Below, piece by piece: positions 8,371 through 16,852 of a stretch of DNA of 64,000 bases. This DNA is from CAVUPF01 sp963777915 (GTDB lineage Bacteria > Actinomycetota > Thermoleophilia > Solirubrobacterales > 70-9). The notes under the pieces are model-generated. The model was not told the DNA's origin. It saw only the letters and a list, made by a program, of their open reading frames with translations, and searched no databases. The translations under genes were made by a program, and so were the position numbers. Every line of letters starts with the position of its first letter. The first letter of the stretch is position 1. The DNA lies in assembly GCA_963777915.1 (NCBI GenBank), contig CAVZSH010000009.1:103786-167785 (forward strand). The letters run 5' to 3'.

Positions 8371-10332
8371 CTAAGCGGCGGGCTGCTCCAATGCCCCGCC
8401 GCCTGGCGCGCCGGCGCCGCACAGGTAGGTGTGGCGACCGGGCCGGGCCGGGCCGCAGCCGGGCAGGGCGACCCTGCCGCGGGTGCCGCGGGGGGCGTCG
8501 ACGGTCACCCGAAGCCCGCCCCGCACCCGCCTCCAGCCGACCCCGAGCGAGCCGTAGGGGGTGCCGACGCTGCCACGGGCGAAACGTAGCCCGATCGGCT
8601 GGGGTTCGACCGTCCAGGTCCGCCAGCCGGGGCTGGTCGGGCGCATGCCGAGCACGTAGGCCGAGAGCGCGTAGGTGGGCGCCGTGCTCCAGCCGTGCGC
8701 CAGCGAGGTGCGGCCGGCGCTGAGGCGGCCGTGGTCCAGCCGCAATGGGCGCCCGTCGAGTGCCATCGCCTCCCACATCGTGCCGGGGCCGGCGCGAACC
8801 ATGTGGCCCCAGAGCGCTTCCATCATCTGGCGCGCTTCGGCGCCGCGGTGGTGCTGGAGCAGCGCGATCAGCTGCCAGCCCGAGATGAAGGGTGAGATGA
8901 AGCGTTCGGCGTAGGGGTCTTCGACTTCGACGGTGAGGGGCCCGTAGGGGCTGGAGAGCCGCGCCGCGAGGCCGTCGAGCACCCCTTCCGCGCCTTCGCC
9001 GGCGATCCCCGAGAGCACCGCCTCCACGTTGGCGTCCTGAGGGTAGTCGCGGTAGCTCGTGCCGCCCACGAAGAGGCCGGCGCTCGGGTCATAGAGCCTG
9101 GCGCGCACCGCGGCGGAAATCTCCTCCGCTGTCGCTTCGTCGGCCGCCGCCGGCCCGGCTTCGCCGAGGCGGGCCTCGACGCCCGCCAGCTGGCGCAGCG
9201 CCGCCACCCAGAGAGCATTGGTGAAGGTGTCGGCTTCCTGGAGCGGGTCAAAGGCGCCCCAGCCGAAGGAGCCGCCGCGGAAGAGTCCGTCGGCGCCGAG
9301 GTGGGTGCGCAGGTATTCGACCGCCAGCCCCATCGTCGGCAGCAGCGTACGGACGCGGCGGGCATCGCCGGAGAGCATGTAACGATCGCAGACAGACGCC
9401 ACCCAGGCCGCGGTGTAGGAGGGCAGCGTCCCTTCGCTGGCCAACCCGGGCGGCGAGGAGCGAAGCGCCGCGGGGGGAGGCCCGTCGGCGGGACCGAGGC
9501 CCCGCGGGCAGCTTATATCGAGGTCGGAGGCCATCGGGATGTAGCCGCTCGGCCACTGCTGGCAGGAGAACATCGCCAGCGAGCGTTCGATCGCGGCCGG
9601 CATCTGGCGCACCGTGTAGCTGCCGACCAGTGCCTCCATCTCCAGGTCGCCGAGCCAGACCAGCCGGTCGCGCTTTGCCCCGTCGATCACCACCGTGCCG
9701 CCGCGGCTGTGCGCGGTGTCGAGGTCCAACGTGTAGGCGCCTGCGTACCAGATGCGGTTGAGCAGCCTGCTGCTCGAGTAGAAGCGGCCCAGGTAGTCGC
9801 TGGGGCGCGGGTCGATGTGCGAACTGCGGACGCGCAGGAAGTCAAGCGCAAATGAGCCGTGCGCTTCGAGCAGCACGTAGCGCTCACCGCCCCTGACCCC
9901 GGGCGATCGGAAGAGGCCGCGGTGGGTGATCAGGTCCGAGCGGGCGTAGTGCCTCGTTTCGTCGCTGAGGGAGCGCAAGGGGCCCATGTCGCCGCCCTTT
10001 CGGAGCTGTGAGCGCGACTCGCTGTAGGAGAGGCGAATCTGCCCGCGCGCCCTGCTCGCGCGCGCTTCGACCCAGCCGCCCACCTCCTTGCCCATGTCGA
10101 TCACCAGGCGGGCGCCGCGCCGGATCTCGAGCTCGCGCCCCCCGGGCCGGAGCAGGCCGCGGGGCGTTCTCACCGCGCCGCCCAGGACCCGCACCGATCG
10201 AGGGTAAGAGAGGCCGGAAGGATTGTCGAGCACGAAACGGCGCCAGCCGGCGCTCGCCGCGGGCGCGAGGAGGAGGACGAGGGCGCAGGCGAAAGCCGCC
10301 GCCAACCCCCCGCGCAAAGCTCGTCCGATCAT
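8371..10332 (-). CDS. Secreted alpha-L-rhamnosidase-like (GH78-type) (alpha/alpha)6 glycosidase
   Basis: About 653 residues with start at ATG 10330-10332, which begins a clear signal peptide (GRALRGGLAAAFACALVLLLAPAASA); a longer frame to 10443 has low-complexity Arg/Pro sequence and is rejected. After a beta-sandwich region, the (alpha/alpha)6 barrel has VIDGAKRDRLVWLGDLEME, the GH78 hallmark DGxKRDRxxWxGD with catalytic acidic residues, and later SLAHGWSTAPTYALS. Family members cut terminal rhamnose from plant or bacterial glycans. It is likely exported. A closing SAGR...HGWS region matches the usual C-terminal lid. Confidence 0.8.
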   Translation of the reverse strand: MIGRALRGGLAAAFACALVLLLAPAASAGWRRFVLDNPSGLSYPRSVRVLGGAVRTPRGLLRPGGRELEIRRGARLVIDMGKEVGGWVEARASRARGQIRLSYSESRSQLRKGGDMGPLRSLSDETRHYARSDLITHRGLFRSPGVRGGERYVLLEAHGSFALDFLRVRSSHIDPRPSDYLGRFYSSSRLLNRIWYAGAYTLDLDTAHSRGGTVVIDGAKRDRLVWLGDLEMEALVGSYTVRQMPAAIERSLAMFSCQQWPSGYIPMASDLDISCPRGLGPADGPPPAALRSSPPGLASEGTLPSYTAAWVASVCDRYMLSGDARRVRTLLPTMGLAVEYLRTHLGADGLFRGGSFGWGAFDPLQEADTFTNALWVAALRQLAGVEARLGEAGPAAADEATAEEISAAVRARLYDPSAGLFVGGTSYRDYPQDANVEAVLSGIAGEGAEGVLDGLAARLSSPYGPLTVEVEDPYAERFISPFISGWQLIALLQHHRGAEARQMMEALWGHMVRAGPGTMWEAMALDGRPLRLDHGRLSAGRTSLAHGWSTAPTYALSAYVLGMRPTSPGWRTWTVEPQPIGLRFARGSVGTPYGSLGVGWRRVRGGLRVTVDAPRGTRGRVALPGCGPARPGRHTYLCGAGAPGGGALEQPAA

Positions 10333-10439
10333 CGTCTCGCCGCGGCATTCTGCCGGGGCGGGAGGCCGGCACGGTGCAGGGGCCCTGCGGTGGCGGCGCG
10401 AGCGATCGCCTGCGGGCCCTCGATCCGGCCCGCCACGCT

Positions 10440-11396
10440 TCAAGGCGCGGCAGATTTCAGGTTGAACGAACGCCGGTAGGCGGTCGGGGTGGTCGACGTG
10501 ACGCGGCGGAAGTGCTCGCGCAGCGAGGCGCCAGTGCCGAAGCCGGCCCGCCAGGCGACATCGTCGATCGGCAGGTCGGACTCCTCGAGCAGGCGGCGGG
10601 CCTCCAGGACGCGCTGGGAGAGAAGCCAGCGCAGGGGCGTCGTGCCGGTCTCCTGAAGGAAGCGGCGGGCGAAGGTGCGGGGGCTGACCCCGGCGTGGGC
10701 GGCCAGGGCGGCGACGTCGAGTGGCTCTGCGAGGCGCTCCGTCGCCCAGCGGCGCGTTGCCTCCAGCGACCCGTCCAAGCCGGCGGGCGGGCGCTTGATG
10801 AACTGCGCCTGGCCTCCCTCCCGCTGGGGCGCCGCGACCATGTGGCGCGCGACCCGATCCCCGACTGCCGCGCCGAAATCCTTGCGGATGACGTGGAGGC
10901 TGAGATCGATGCCGGCGCTGAGGCCGGCCGAGCTCATCACCTCGCCTTCGTCGACGTAGAGGGCCGACGGATCGACGTCGATCGCCGCAAAGCGGTCGGC
11001 CAGCTCGGCCGCCCAGGCCCAGTGCGTGGTCGCCCGCCGGCCGTCGAGCAGCCCCGCGTAGGCAAGGGCAAAGGCGCCGGTGCAGACCGAGACGACGCGG
11101 GCGCCGCGCCTGCCCGCCCGTCGCAGCGCGGCGATCGCCTCCTCGGGGGGCGGCTCCAGGACGGCGAAGTAGCCGGGGACGACGATCGTGTCCGCCCGAG
11201 CGAGCGAGCCGAGGCCGATCCGCGGCTTGACCGTGAAGTCAGTCGTGGTGCGCACCTCGGCTCCTCCCGGCGAGCAGGCCGAGAACCTGTAGAGCGGGGC
11301 GCCATCCGGCCGCGCCGCCAAGGTGAATGCCTGGGCTGGCGCCGCGAGGTCAAAGGCAACAAGGCCGTCGAGGCAGAGGGCAACCACCCGGTGCAT
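10440..11396 (-). CDS. GlxA family regulator: DJ-1/PfpI domain + AraC HTH
   Basis: 318 residues from ATG 11394-11396 (MHRVVALCLDGLVAFDLAAP). The N-terminal half is an amidotransferase-like DJ-1/PfpI domain with nucleophile-position Cys in VSVCTGAFAL; the C-terminal ~110 residues hold two AraC helix-turn-helix motifs (LDVAALAAHAGVSPRTFARRF and IDDVAWRAGFGTGASLREHF). These proteins usually activate or repress a neighbouring metabolic gene in response to an unidentified small molecule. The frame continues antisense through the PfpI gene to 11948, but that part is a shadow. Divergent from the PfpI gene. Confidence 0.92.
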   Translation of the reverse strand: MHRVVALCLDGLVAFDLAAPAQAFTLAARPDGAPLYRFSACSPGGAEVRTTTDFTVKPRIGLGSLARADTIVVPGYFAVLEPPPEEAIAALRRAGRRGARVVSVCTGAFALAYAGLLDGRRATTHWAWAAELADRFAAIDVDPSALYVDEGEVMSSAGLSAGIDLSLHVIRKDFGAAVGDRVARHMVAAPQREGGQAQFIKRPPAGLDGSLEATRRWATERLAEPLDVAALAAHAGVSPRTFARRFLQETGTTPLRWLLSQRVLEARRLLEESDLPIDDVAWRAGFGTGASLREHFRRVTSTTPTAYRRSFNLKSAAP

Positions 11397-11422
11397 TGGC
11401 AGTAATCTATCGAACATTGGCA
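11394..11422. promoter_or_regulatory. Direct repeat CATTGGCA x2, 21-bp phasing
   Basis: CATTGGCA occurs at 11394-11401 and again at 11415-11422, exactly 21 bp (two helical turns) apart, in the divergent region between the GlxA-type regulator and the PfpI gene. AraC-family proteins typically bind direct repeats at this spacing. One copy overlaps the regulator's own start codon, which would suit autorepression. Binding is inferred. Confidence 0.45.
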
Positions 11423-11456
11423 ATCCTGCCTCTGGAACCGACGCCCCGGCGCCACC

Positions 11457-12110
11457 ATGATCTACCCCATGCAGATCGCCATCCTCCTTTTCGACAAGCT
11501 CACCGCCCTCGACGCAGTCGGCCCCTATGAGGTGCTGCGCTCGGTGCCGGGCTGGGAGGTCCGCTTCGTCGCCTCTGCCAAGGGTGAGGTGCGGACCGAC
11601 AGCGCCGCGCTCGGCCTCAGCGCCGACTACTCCCTCGAGGAAGTCACCGCACCCGACGTCGTCCTCGTCCCGGGCGGCAAGGGCAGCCGGCCGCTGATGG
11701 AGGACGACGCGGTCCTCTCCTGGCTGCGCGCGGTCGATCGGGGAACCAGGTGGACGACCGCGGTCTGCACCGGCTCGCTGGTGCTCGGTGCCGCCGGACT
11801 GCTGGAGGGCAAGCAGGCTACCTGCCACTGGTTCTTCCTCGAGCAGCTGCGCGAGCTCGGCGCCGATCCGGTCGGCGGTCGCTTCGTGCAGGACGGCAAG
11901 ACGATCACCGCCGCGGGGGTCTCGGCCGGGATCGACATGGCGCTGCACCTGGTCGCCCGGGAGGCCGGGCCAGAGGTCGCCCAGGCGGTCCAGCTCGGGA
12001 TTGAGTACGACCCCCAGCCGCCCTTCGACGCCGGCTCCCCCGCCAAGGCCCCCGCCCCGATCGTCGAGGCCGTCACCGCGTTTTATATCGCCGCTGCGGA
12101 GCAGGAGTGA
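11457..12110 (+). CDS. DJ-1/PfpI family protein (isonitrile-hydratase-like)
   Basis: 217 residues of DJ-1/PfpI fold: QIAILLFDKLTALDAVGPYEVL, DVVLVPGGKG and the nucleophile elbow TAVCTGSLVLGAAGLLEG with the conserved Cys. Its resemblance to the amidotransferase half of GlxA proteins and to isonitrile hydratases suggests a hydratase or glyoxalase-like role, but the substrate is unknown. ATG 11457 and ATG 11469 are both possible. Divergent from the GlxA-type regulator, which is the probable controller. Convergent with the DUF1906 gene. Confidence 0.88.
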   Translation: MIYPMQIAILLFDKLTALDAVGPYEVLRSVPGWEVRFVASAKGEVRTDSAALGLSADYSLEEVTAPDVVLVPGGKGSRPLMEDDAVLSWLRAVDRGTRWTTAVCTGSLVLGAAGLLEGKQATCHWFFLEQLRELGADPVGGRFVQDGKTITAAGVSAGIDMALHLVAREAGPEVAQAVQLGIEYDPQPPFDAGSPAKAPAPIVEAVTAFYIAAAEQE

Positions 12111-12170
12111 GCCCGCGCTCAGGCCCCAGCGCGGAGGCGCAGCCGCTGTGCCGCGCCCCCTTCGACGCCG

Positions 12171-13637
12171 CTAGGAGCCCCGCCTGAGCTCGACCGCTCG
12201 CGTTGCACGGGAACCGGGAATTGCAACCACGAGCTGGGCCTCGAGCTTGCCGCTTGCCTGCAGCAGTGGGCGACCTCGGGCGTTGAGGACTACCCGGTAG
12301 GTGTGGGAGCGACCGCCCGCCAGCCGGAAGGCGCGGCGGGCAACGGCGACGCGCACGACCCTTGTCCGTCCGCGCCTGGAGCGGATCGCCACCCGGACGC
12401 GGGAGCGCATCAGGATCTGGCCGGGGCAGGTTTCGCCCGCCGGCCACCCGCAGCGAACCCCGACGCTCAGCGAGCCCGCGGTGGCACTGACACCTGAGAC
12501 GGTAAGCGGCGGGATGCTCGGCCCGGCTGCCGCGGCGCCCACGGTGGCCCCTTCGACGTAGTCGTTGTCGATGTTGATCGTCACCCCGCGATAGGTCTCG
12601 TTGTGGGCGCCGCGGTACTGGTGCAGACGTTGGTGACGAGCCCAGGCGCTGCTCGGGAGGTAGGGGTCGAGGGTGTTTGCCTCGCCGTTCCAGTTCGCGG
12701 TCCAGATATCGTCGGGCTCGCCGTAGCCGGTGCCGATTTCGCTCGCCAGGTCGGCGATTCCGGAGTCGCTGCTGCTGTAGACACCGGAGCTGTAGCCCAG
12801 CCCGTGCAGCCGCGCCGTCCAGGCGGCGAGAAAGGTGAGGGTGGCACGGCTGGCGCTCGTGGTCCGCGTGTAGCCCTCCATGTCGAAGTAGATCGGGCTG
12901 CCCGGCCCGATCCCGACGCTGCGGGCCTCTTCGACGGCGTTCTCGGCGGCTTCGGTCCCCTGCTCGGTCGCATTGCTTGAGCCGAGCTTGGCGCAGCCGC
13001 CGCAGCTGCTGGTCGGCGCCTGGCGGCCGACGTAGAGGGGGATCGGGTGCCAGCCGGCAGCCAACTCGGTGCTCACCCAACCCGATGTCAGGTTCGGCTG
13101 GGCGCAGGCGCGGTTGACGCCGCCGATGTAGATGCCGAGGGCGCGATAGGGGGAGGCCGACCAGGCCGACATCGTCCGCGAGGAGGGCGTGGCGCAGGCA
13201 TCGAAGCCGAGGCCGGTGAAGGGGGAGCCCGATCCGGGCGCGGTGGCCGAGCCGCCGGGGGTCGAGGCTCCCCCCGGCGCGGTCGAGGCCTGAGCGGCCC
13301 CCGCCGCAGCCCCCGGATCTAGGAGGATCGCCCGGCGCCGGCCGATGGCGTTGGCCGAGCAGCGCTGGTTTGCGGCCGGCCTCCCCAGGTAGACGGCACG
13401 GCGGTCGAGCCGCACGCACATCCCGGGGTGCTCGGCAAGCCGGTAGACGGGCCATGATGCCGGTGTCCTGATGGCGCGGCCGCGGAAGTGGATCACCGCG
13501 ACGCGCCCCCCAGCCCATGCCAGGGGCGGAGCGGCGAGCGCCTGCCACGCCGTCGCGAGGACAAACGCGGTTAGGGCTGCCGCCAACGCCAGCTCTCCGG
13601 CGCGCGCGACTGGTCGAGCGCGATCGGCCATATCCAT
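12171..13637 (-). CDS. Secreted DUF1906 (glycoside-hydrolase-like) protein
   Basis: About 488 residues from ATG 13635-13637, which has GGGGAGGA 10-14 nt upstream and starts a signal peptide (ARAGELALAAALTAFVLATAWQ region). Central domain: GFDACATPSSRTMSAW, YRALGIYIGG, PLYVG, IYFDMEGY and WTANWNG, matching DUF1906/Rv2525c-like TIM barrels related to GH25-type peptidoglycan lyases. Earlier residues 60-110 contain a Cys-containing segment, and a Gly/Ala/Pro linker precedes the barrel. The C-terminal ~110 residues are a beta-rich domain. Exported, possibly cell-wall-acting; activity of DUF1906 proteins is not established. The longer frame to 13901 overlaps the acylase gene and is rejected. Confidence 0.8.
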   Translation of the reverse strand: MDMADRARPVARAGELALAAALTAFVLATAWQALAAPPLAWAGGRVAVIHFRGRAIRTPASWPVYRLAEHPGMCVRLDRRAVYLGRPAANQRCSANAIGRRRAILLDPGAAAGAAQASTAPGGASTPGGSATAPGSGSPFTGLGFDACATPSSRTMSAWSASPYRALGIYIGGVNRACAQPNLTSGWVSTELAAGWHPIPLYVGRQAPTSSCGGCAKLGSSNATEQGTEAAENAVEEARSVGIGPGSPIYFDMEGYTRTTSASRATLTFLAAWTARLHGLGYSSGVYSSSDSGIADLASEIGTGYGEPDDIWTANWNGEANTLDPYLPSSAWARHQRLHQYRGAHNETYRGVTINIDNDYVEGATVGAAAAGPSIPPLTVSGVSATAGSLSVGVRCGWPAGETCPGQILMRSRVRVAIRSRRGRTRVVRVAVARRAFRLAGGRSHTYRVVLNARGRPLLQASGKLEAQLVVAIPGSRATRAVELRRGS

Positions 13638-13702
13638 ACCGAACACATCCTCCCCGGCGAGGTAGCGCTTTGCAGCATCCGGGTTGAGACGGGACGGATC
13701 GT

Positions 13703-16093
13703 TCAGGCGCCGGGCGGCGCCAGCAGGAGCTCCCGCCAGGGACCCTCGCCGACCATCGGCTGGGTGCGCCCAGCCAGCCAGTCGGCCTGAAGATCGTCGT
13801 AGTGGGGGCTGGCCGGGTGCCCGGACTGGCCGGTGAACGCCTGCCAACGGGAGCGCTTCGGGTCGGTGGGATCGGCAACCATCCGCCAGCTCGGCGCCCA
13901 CACCGCCCGGTAGGGGTCATTGGGGTCATAGGCGATCTGGCTGATCGTCTCCTGCGCGCCGCCCGCCCGCAGGCGCCGGTTCAGCAGCCGCCGCAGCAGC
14001 GGGTTCGCGTCCCCCAGCGGGTGGGGGAACTCCATCTCGTGCACGCGGCCCCAGCTCCAGCCCTCGGGATCGGTGCCAAAGCGATCGCCGAGGTCATCCA
14101 GCGCCCCGCCCAGCGCCTCCAGCACCAACTCCTCCCAGGGGCGGCCGATCAGCTCCTCATCGCCTTGGGCCCAGAGCTCCATCAGGTGGGAGTGCCAGCG
14201 CCAGGGGGAGGCGACGTGCGCCATGAAGCCGTTGTCGGCGCGGTCTAGCCAGCGCTCGGCCAGGTCGCGGTCGCCGATCGCCGCGCGCGCCACCTCACGC
14301 GCCAGGCGCAGCAGGAAGGCCTGATAGATCGTCCCGGCGACCGTGTCGGGGTCAAGCCGCCCGTCCCAGCTGCGCAGCCGCTCGATCGCGCTTCTCTCAC
14401 GCTGCGCGGCGGGCCTCAGGCGGCCCAGCCGCCGCGCCACCTCCAGGCCGGGGATCGAGAGGACGTCGGACTGCATCGCCGCAAAGCCATCGAGGTCGTG
14501 CTTCTCGCTCGCCCGCAGCAGCTGCTCGATGCGCGCCGCGCGGAAACCGTCGAGCCAGTCGCTGGTGATGTGGTGGGGGTAGGAGTCGCCAACGATCCGG
14601 TTGTTGGCGGTGATCAGGAAGCCGCTCTCAGGATTAACCAGCTCGGGCAGCTCCTCGTAGGGAATCGTCCCCTCCCACTCAAACTCCCCGCTCCAGCCCG
14701 GCTTGGGCACATCCGGGCAGCCGCCGCGGCGCCGCGGCAGGTGACCGATCAGCTTGTAGCCGATCGAGCCGTGGCGGTCGGCCCAGACCAGGTTGGAGGC
14801 GGGCGAGGTGTGGCCCTCCAGCTCGCGGACCAGATCAGTTCCGGAGGTGATCTCATCCAGCCTGTAGATGCCGGGAAAGGCGGTCGGGGCATCGAGGGCG
14901 ATCCAGCGCAGCGCCAGCGGCTCGGCGTCATCGGCGCCCAGCGCCTCGTTGACGATCGGCCCATGGTGGGTGATCCGCACCGCGAGGACCTCGGGGGCAG
15001 CGCGTCCCTTCACGGCGATCTCCTCGCGCACGATCTGAAGCGCTCGCCACTCGCCCTCGAACAGGTAGCGTTCTCCCTCGATCCTCTCGATGAAGAGGTC
15101 CTGGACGTCGGCCAGCACGTTGGTAAAGGTCCAGCAGACATCGTTGTTCTGGCCCATGTAGTGGCCGGGAAGACCGGGCAGCGAGGAGCCGCGGGTGAAC
15201 CGCTCGCCGACCTGCAGGGAGATCTGGTACCAGATGCCCGGCATGCTCGGCGGCAGGTGCGGGTCGGCGGCGATCAGCGGCGCGCCGGTCGCGCTCAGCG
15301 CCCCCGAGACCGCCCAGTTGTTCGAGCCGCTCGCCTCGGGCGCCAGCCCGATCGAGCGTCGCACCGCGTCGATCTGCTCGGCGAGCCCGAGCCCGTCACC
15401 CGACCACGGTTCCTGGGTGACGATCGGGTTGGCGGCCGGGTAGCCGGGGTCGAGCTTGGCCGCCAGCTCGGGACCGAGCGCCCGCGCCATGTCGGAGCGC
15501 AAGAGCTCGCGCTCCCAGTTGGTCGAGAGGCCGAAGGAGAGCAGCTTGCCGAGGCTGAGGATGTCGACGGGACGCCAGGGCTCAAAGCCGAGCCGCAGCA
15601 GCTGCATCTCGAAGGGCAGCGCCTTGGCGCTCGCTGCCGCCGCGTTCACCCCCTCGCAGAAGCGCTCCAGCACGGCGGCGAGCGCCGGGTCAAGCGCCGC
15701 AGCCTCGCGCTCGGCGACGCGGCGCATCCCCAGGGTCCGCATCAGCCGATCGACCGGCAGGCCCTCTTCGCCCGCCATCTCGGAGAGCCTGCCGCTGACC
15801 ACGCGGCGGTAGAAGTCCATCTGCCAGAGCCGATCCTGGCCGTGGCAGAAGCCCTGTGCGAACCAGAGATCGGAGCGGCTTTCAGCCTCGACGTGGGGGA
15901 CGCCCCAGCGGTCGCGGCGCACCCGCACCGGCCCCTCAAGCCCGTCCAGCTCGATCGTCCCTTCCTGGCGGGGGAGCGGGCGGCGGGCCAGCCAGTGCCA
16001 GGCGGCGGCACTCGTCACGGCGGCGATGCCGGTGCCGGCGGCCCCGGCCAGCAACCCCGCCCGCGCCGCCCGCCTCTGGTCGAAGATGCTCAC
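13703..16093 (-). CDS. Penicillin acylase family hydrolase (Ntn, S45)
   Basis: 796 residues, GTG start. A hydrophobic N-terminal anchor (about residues 12-33) precedes the alpha-subunit (VRVRRDRWGVPHVEAESRSDLWFAQGF, the family opening). Autoprocessing should occur at Gly256-Ser257 in ASGSNNWAVSG, making Ser257 the N-terminal nucleophile of the beta-subunit; HYMGQNNDVCWTFTN and ITANNRIV follow as expected. Family members cleave amides such as penicillins, acyl-homoserine lactones or cyclic imides, so the actual substrate is open. It is probably exported or membrane-anchored. An MBL gene lies immediately upstream (12-nt gap) on the same strand, suggesting co-transcription. Confidence 0.92.
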   Translation of the reverse strand: MSIFDQRRAARAGLLAGAAGTGIAAVTSAAAWHWLARRPLPRQEGTIELDGLEGPVRVRRDRWGVPHVEAESRSDLWFAQGFCHGQDRLWQMDFYRRVVSGRLSEMAGEEGLPVDRLMRTLGMRRVAEREAAALDPALAAVLERFCEGVNAAAASAKALPFEMQLLRLGFEPWRPVDILSLGKLLSFGLSTNWERELLRSDMARALGPELAAKLDPGYPAANPIVTQEPWSGDGLGLAEQIDAVRRSIGLAPEASGSNNWAVSGALSATGAPLIAADPHLPPSMPGIWYQISLQVGERFTRGSSLPGLPGHYMGQNNDVCWTFTNVLADVQDLFIERIEGERYLFEGEWRALQIVREEIAVKGRAAPEVLAVRITHHGPIVNEALGADDAEPLALRWIALDAPTAFPGIYRLDEITSGTDLVRELEGHTSPASNLVWADRHGSIGYKLIGHLPRRRGGCPDVPKPGWSGEFEWEGTIPYEELPELVNPESGFLITANNRIVGDSYPHHITSDWLDGFRAARIEQLLRASEKHDLDGFAAMQSDVLSIPGLEVARRLGRLRPAAQRERSAIERLRSWDGRLDPDTVAGTIYQAFLLRLAREVARAAIGDRDLAERWLDRADNGFMAHVASPWRWHSHLMELWAQGDEELIGRPWEELVLEALGGALDDLGDRFGTDPEGWSWGRVHEMEFPHPLGDANPLLRRLLNRRLRAGGAQETISQIAYDPNDPYRAVWAPSWRMVADPTDPKRSRWQAFTGQSGHPASPHYDDLQADWLAGRTQPMVGEGPWRELLLAPPGA

Positions 16094-16105
16094 TCCATCT
16101 GTGTA

Positions 16106-16852
16106 TCAGTTGGCCAGCCGACCAGACAGCCGCCCCTCCGCCTCGAGCTTTTGCAGGTGGGCCTCCATGACCAATGCCGCCACCGGGCGGACCTCATCGG
16201 GCACGTCGTCCCAGACCTCGGCGAGCAGCGCCTCGCGGGAGCGCTCGCCGCGCTTGAGGGCGGCGAGCAGGCGGCGCTCGCGCATCTCGCGGTGCTCGAC
16301 GTACTCGGCGAGCTTCGCCGCGGGGTCGGTCACCCACGGCCCGTGGCCTGGGCAGATCAACTCGATCGGCTCGGCTTGCAGCAGCCGCAGCGAGTCCAGG
16401 TAGGCGGCGAGCGAGCCGCCGTCGGGCGGGACGAAGGTCGAGCCCTCGCCCAGCACCAGATCGCCGCTGAAGCAGACACCGTCGGCGCTCAGAAGGCAGA
16501 CGTGATCGGCGGCGTGGCCGGGGGTGGCGAGCGCCCGCAGGCCGCCGTACTCGGTGCCGTCCTCCGCTAGGACCACCTCGACCCCGAGTCGCTCGGCGCC
16601 GGCTGCATGATCGCCATGGCTGTGGGTGAGCAGGACCGCGCCGATCCCACCGCGCTCCTGCGCCGCCGTGCGGATCGCCGCGAGGTGGCCGGCATGGTCG
16701 GGGCCGGGGTCGATCACCGCGCACGGCGCCGATCCGTAGAGGTAGGTGTTCGTCCCCGCCAGCGTCATCGGCCCCGGATTGGGAGCAGTGATGCAAAGTA
16801 CCTCCGGATGGCCCGGGGCCGGCTCGGGGCGCGCTGCGCTGCCCTCGCTCAG
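16106..16852 (-). CDS. MBL-fold metallohydrolase (glyoxalase II / LACTB2-like)
   Basis: About 248 residues. Signature THSHGDHAAGAERL (HxHxDH) with DPGPDHAGH before it, TPGHAADH, FSGDLVLG and CPGHGPW provide all binuclear zinc ligands. The opening PNPGPMTLAGTNTYL is that of the beta-lactamase-like subgroup of hydroxyacylglutathione-hydrolase/LACTB2-type proteins; a C-terminal winged-helix-like tail (DVPDEVRPVAALVMEAHLQKLEAEG) supports this. The start is uncertain: no ATG/GTG/TTG lies just upstream of the domain; CTG 16850-16852 overlaps the stop of the PafBC gene, and ATG 16768 is internal to the conserved N-terminus. Confidence 0.85.
   Translation of the reverse strand: MSEGSAARPEPAPGHPEVLCITAPNPGPMTLAGTNTYLYGSAPCAVIDPGPDHAGHLAAIRTAAQERGGIGAVLLTHSHGDHAAGAERLGVEVVLAEDGTEYGGLRALATPGHAADHVCLLSADGVCFSGDLVLGEGSTFVPPDGGSLAAYLDSLRLLQAEPIELICPGHGPWVTDPAAKLAEYVEHREMRERRLLAALKRGERSREALLAEVWDDVPDEVRPVAALVMEAHLQKLEAEGRLSGRLAN

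Noticed and set aside
10440..11948. GlxA-type frame extended to 502 residues
   Set aside because: The extra N-terminal part is antisense to the PfpI gene. The conserved DJ-1 start is at 11396.
12073..13929. 618-residue minus-strand frame alongside the DUF1906 gene
   Set aside because: Low-complexity Arg/Pro translation. The overlapping frame carries the DUF1906 motifs and signal peptide.
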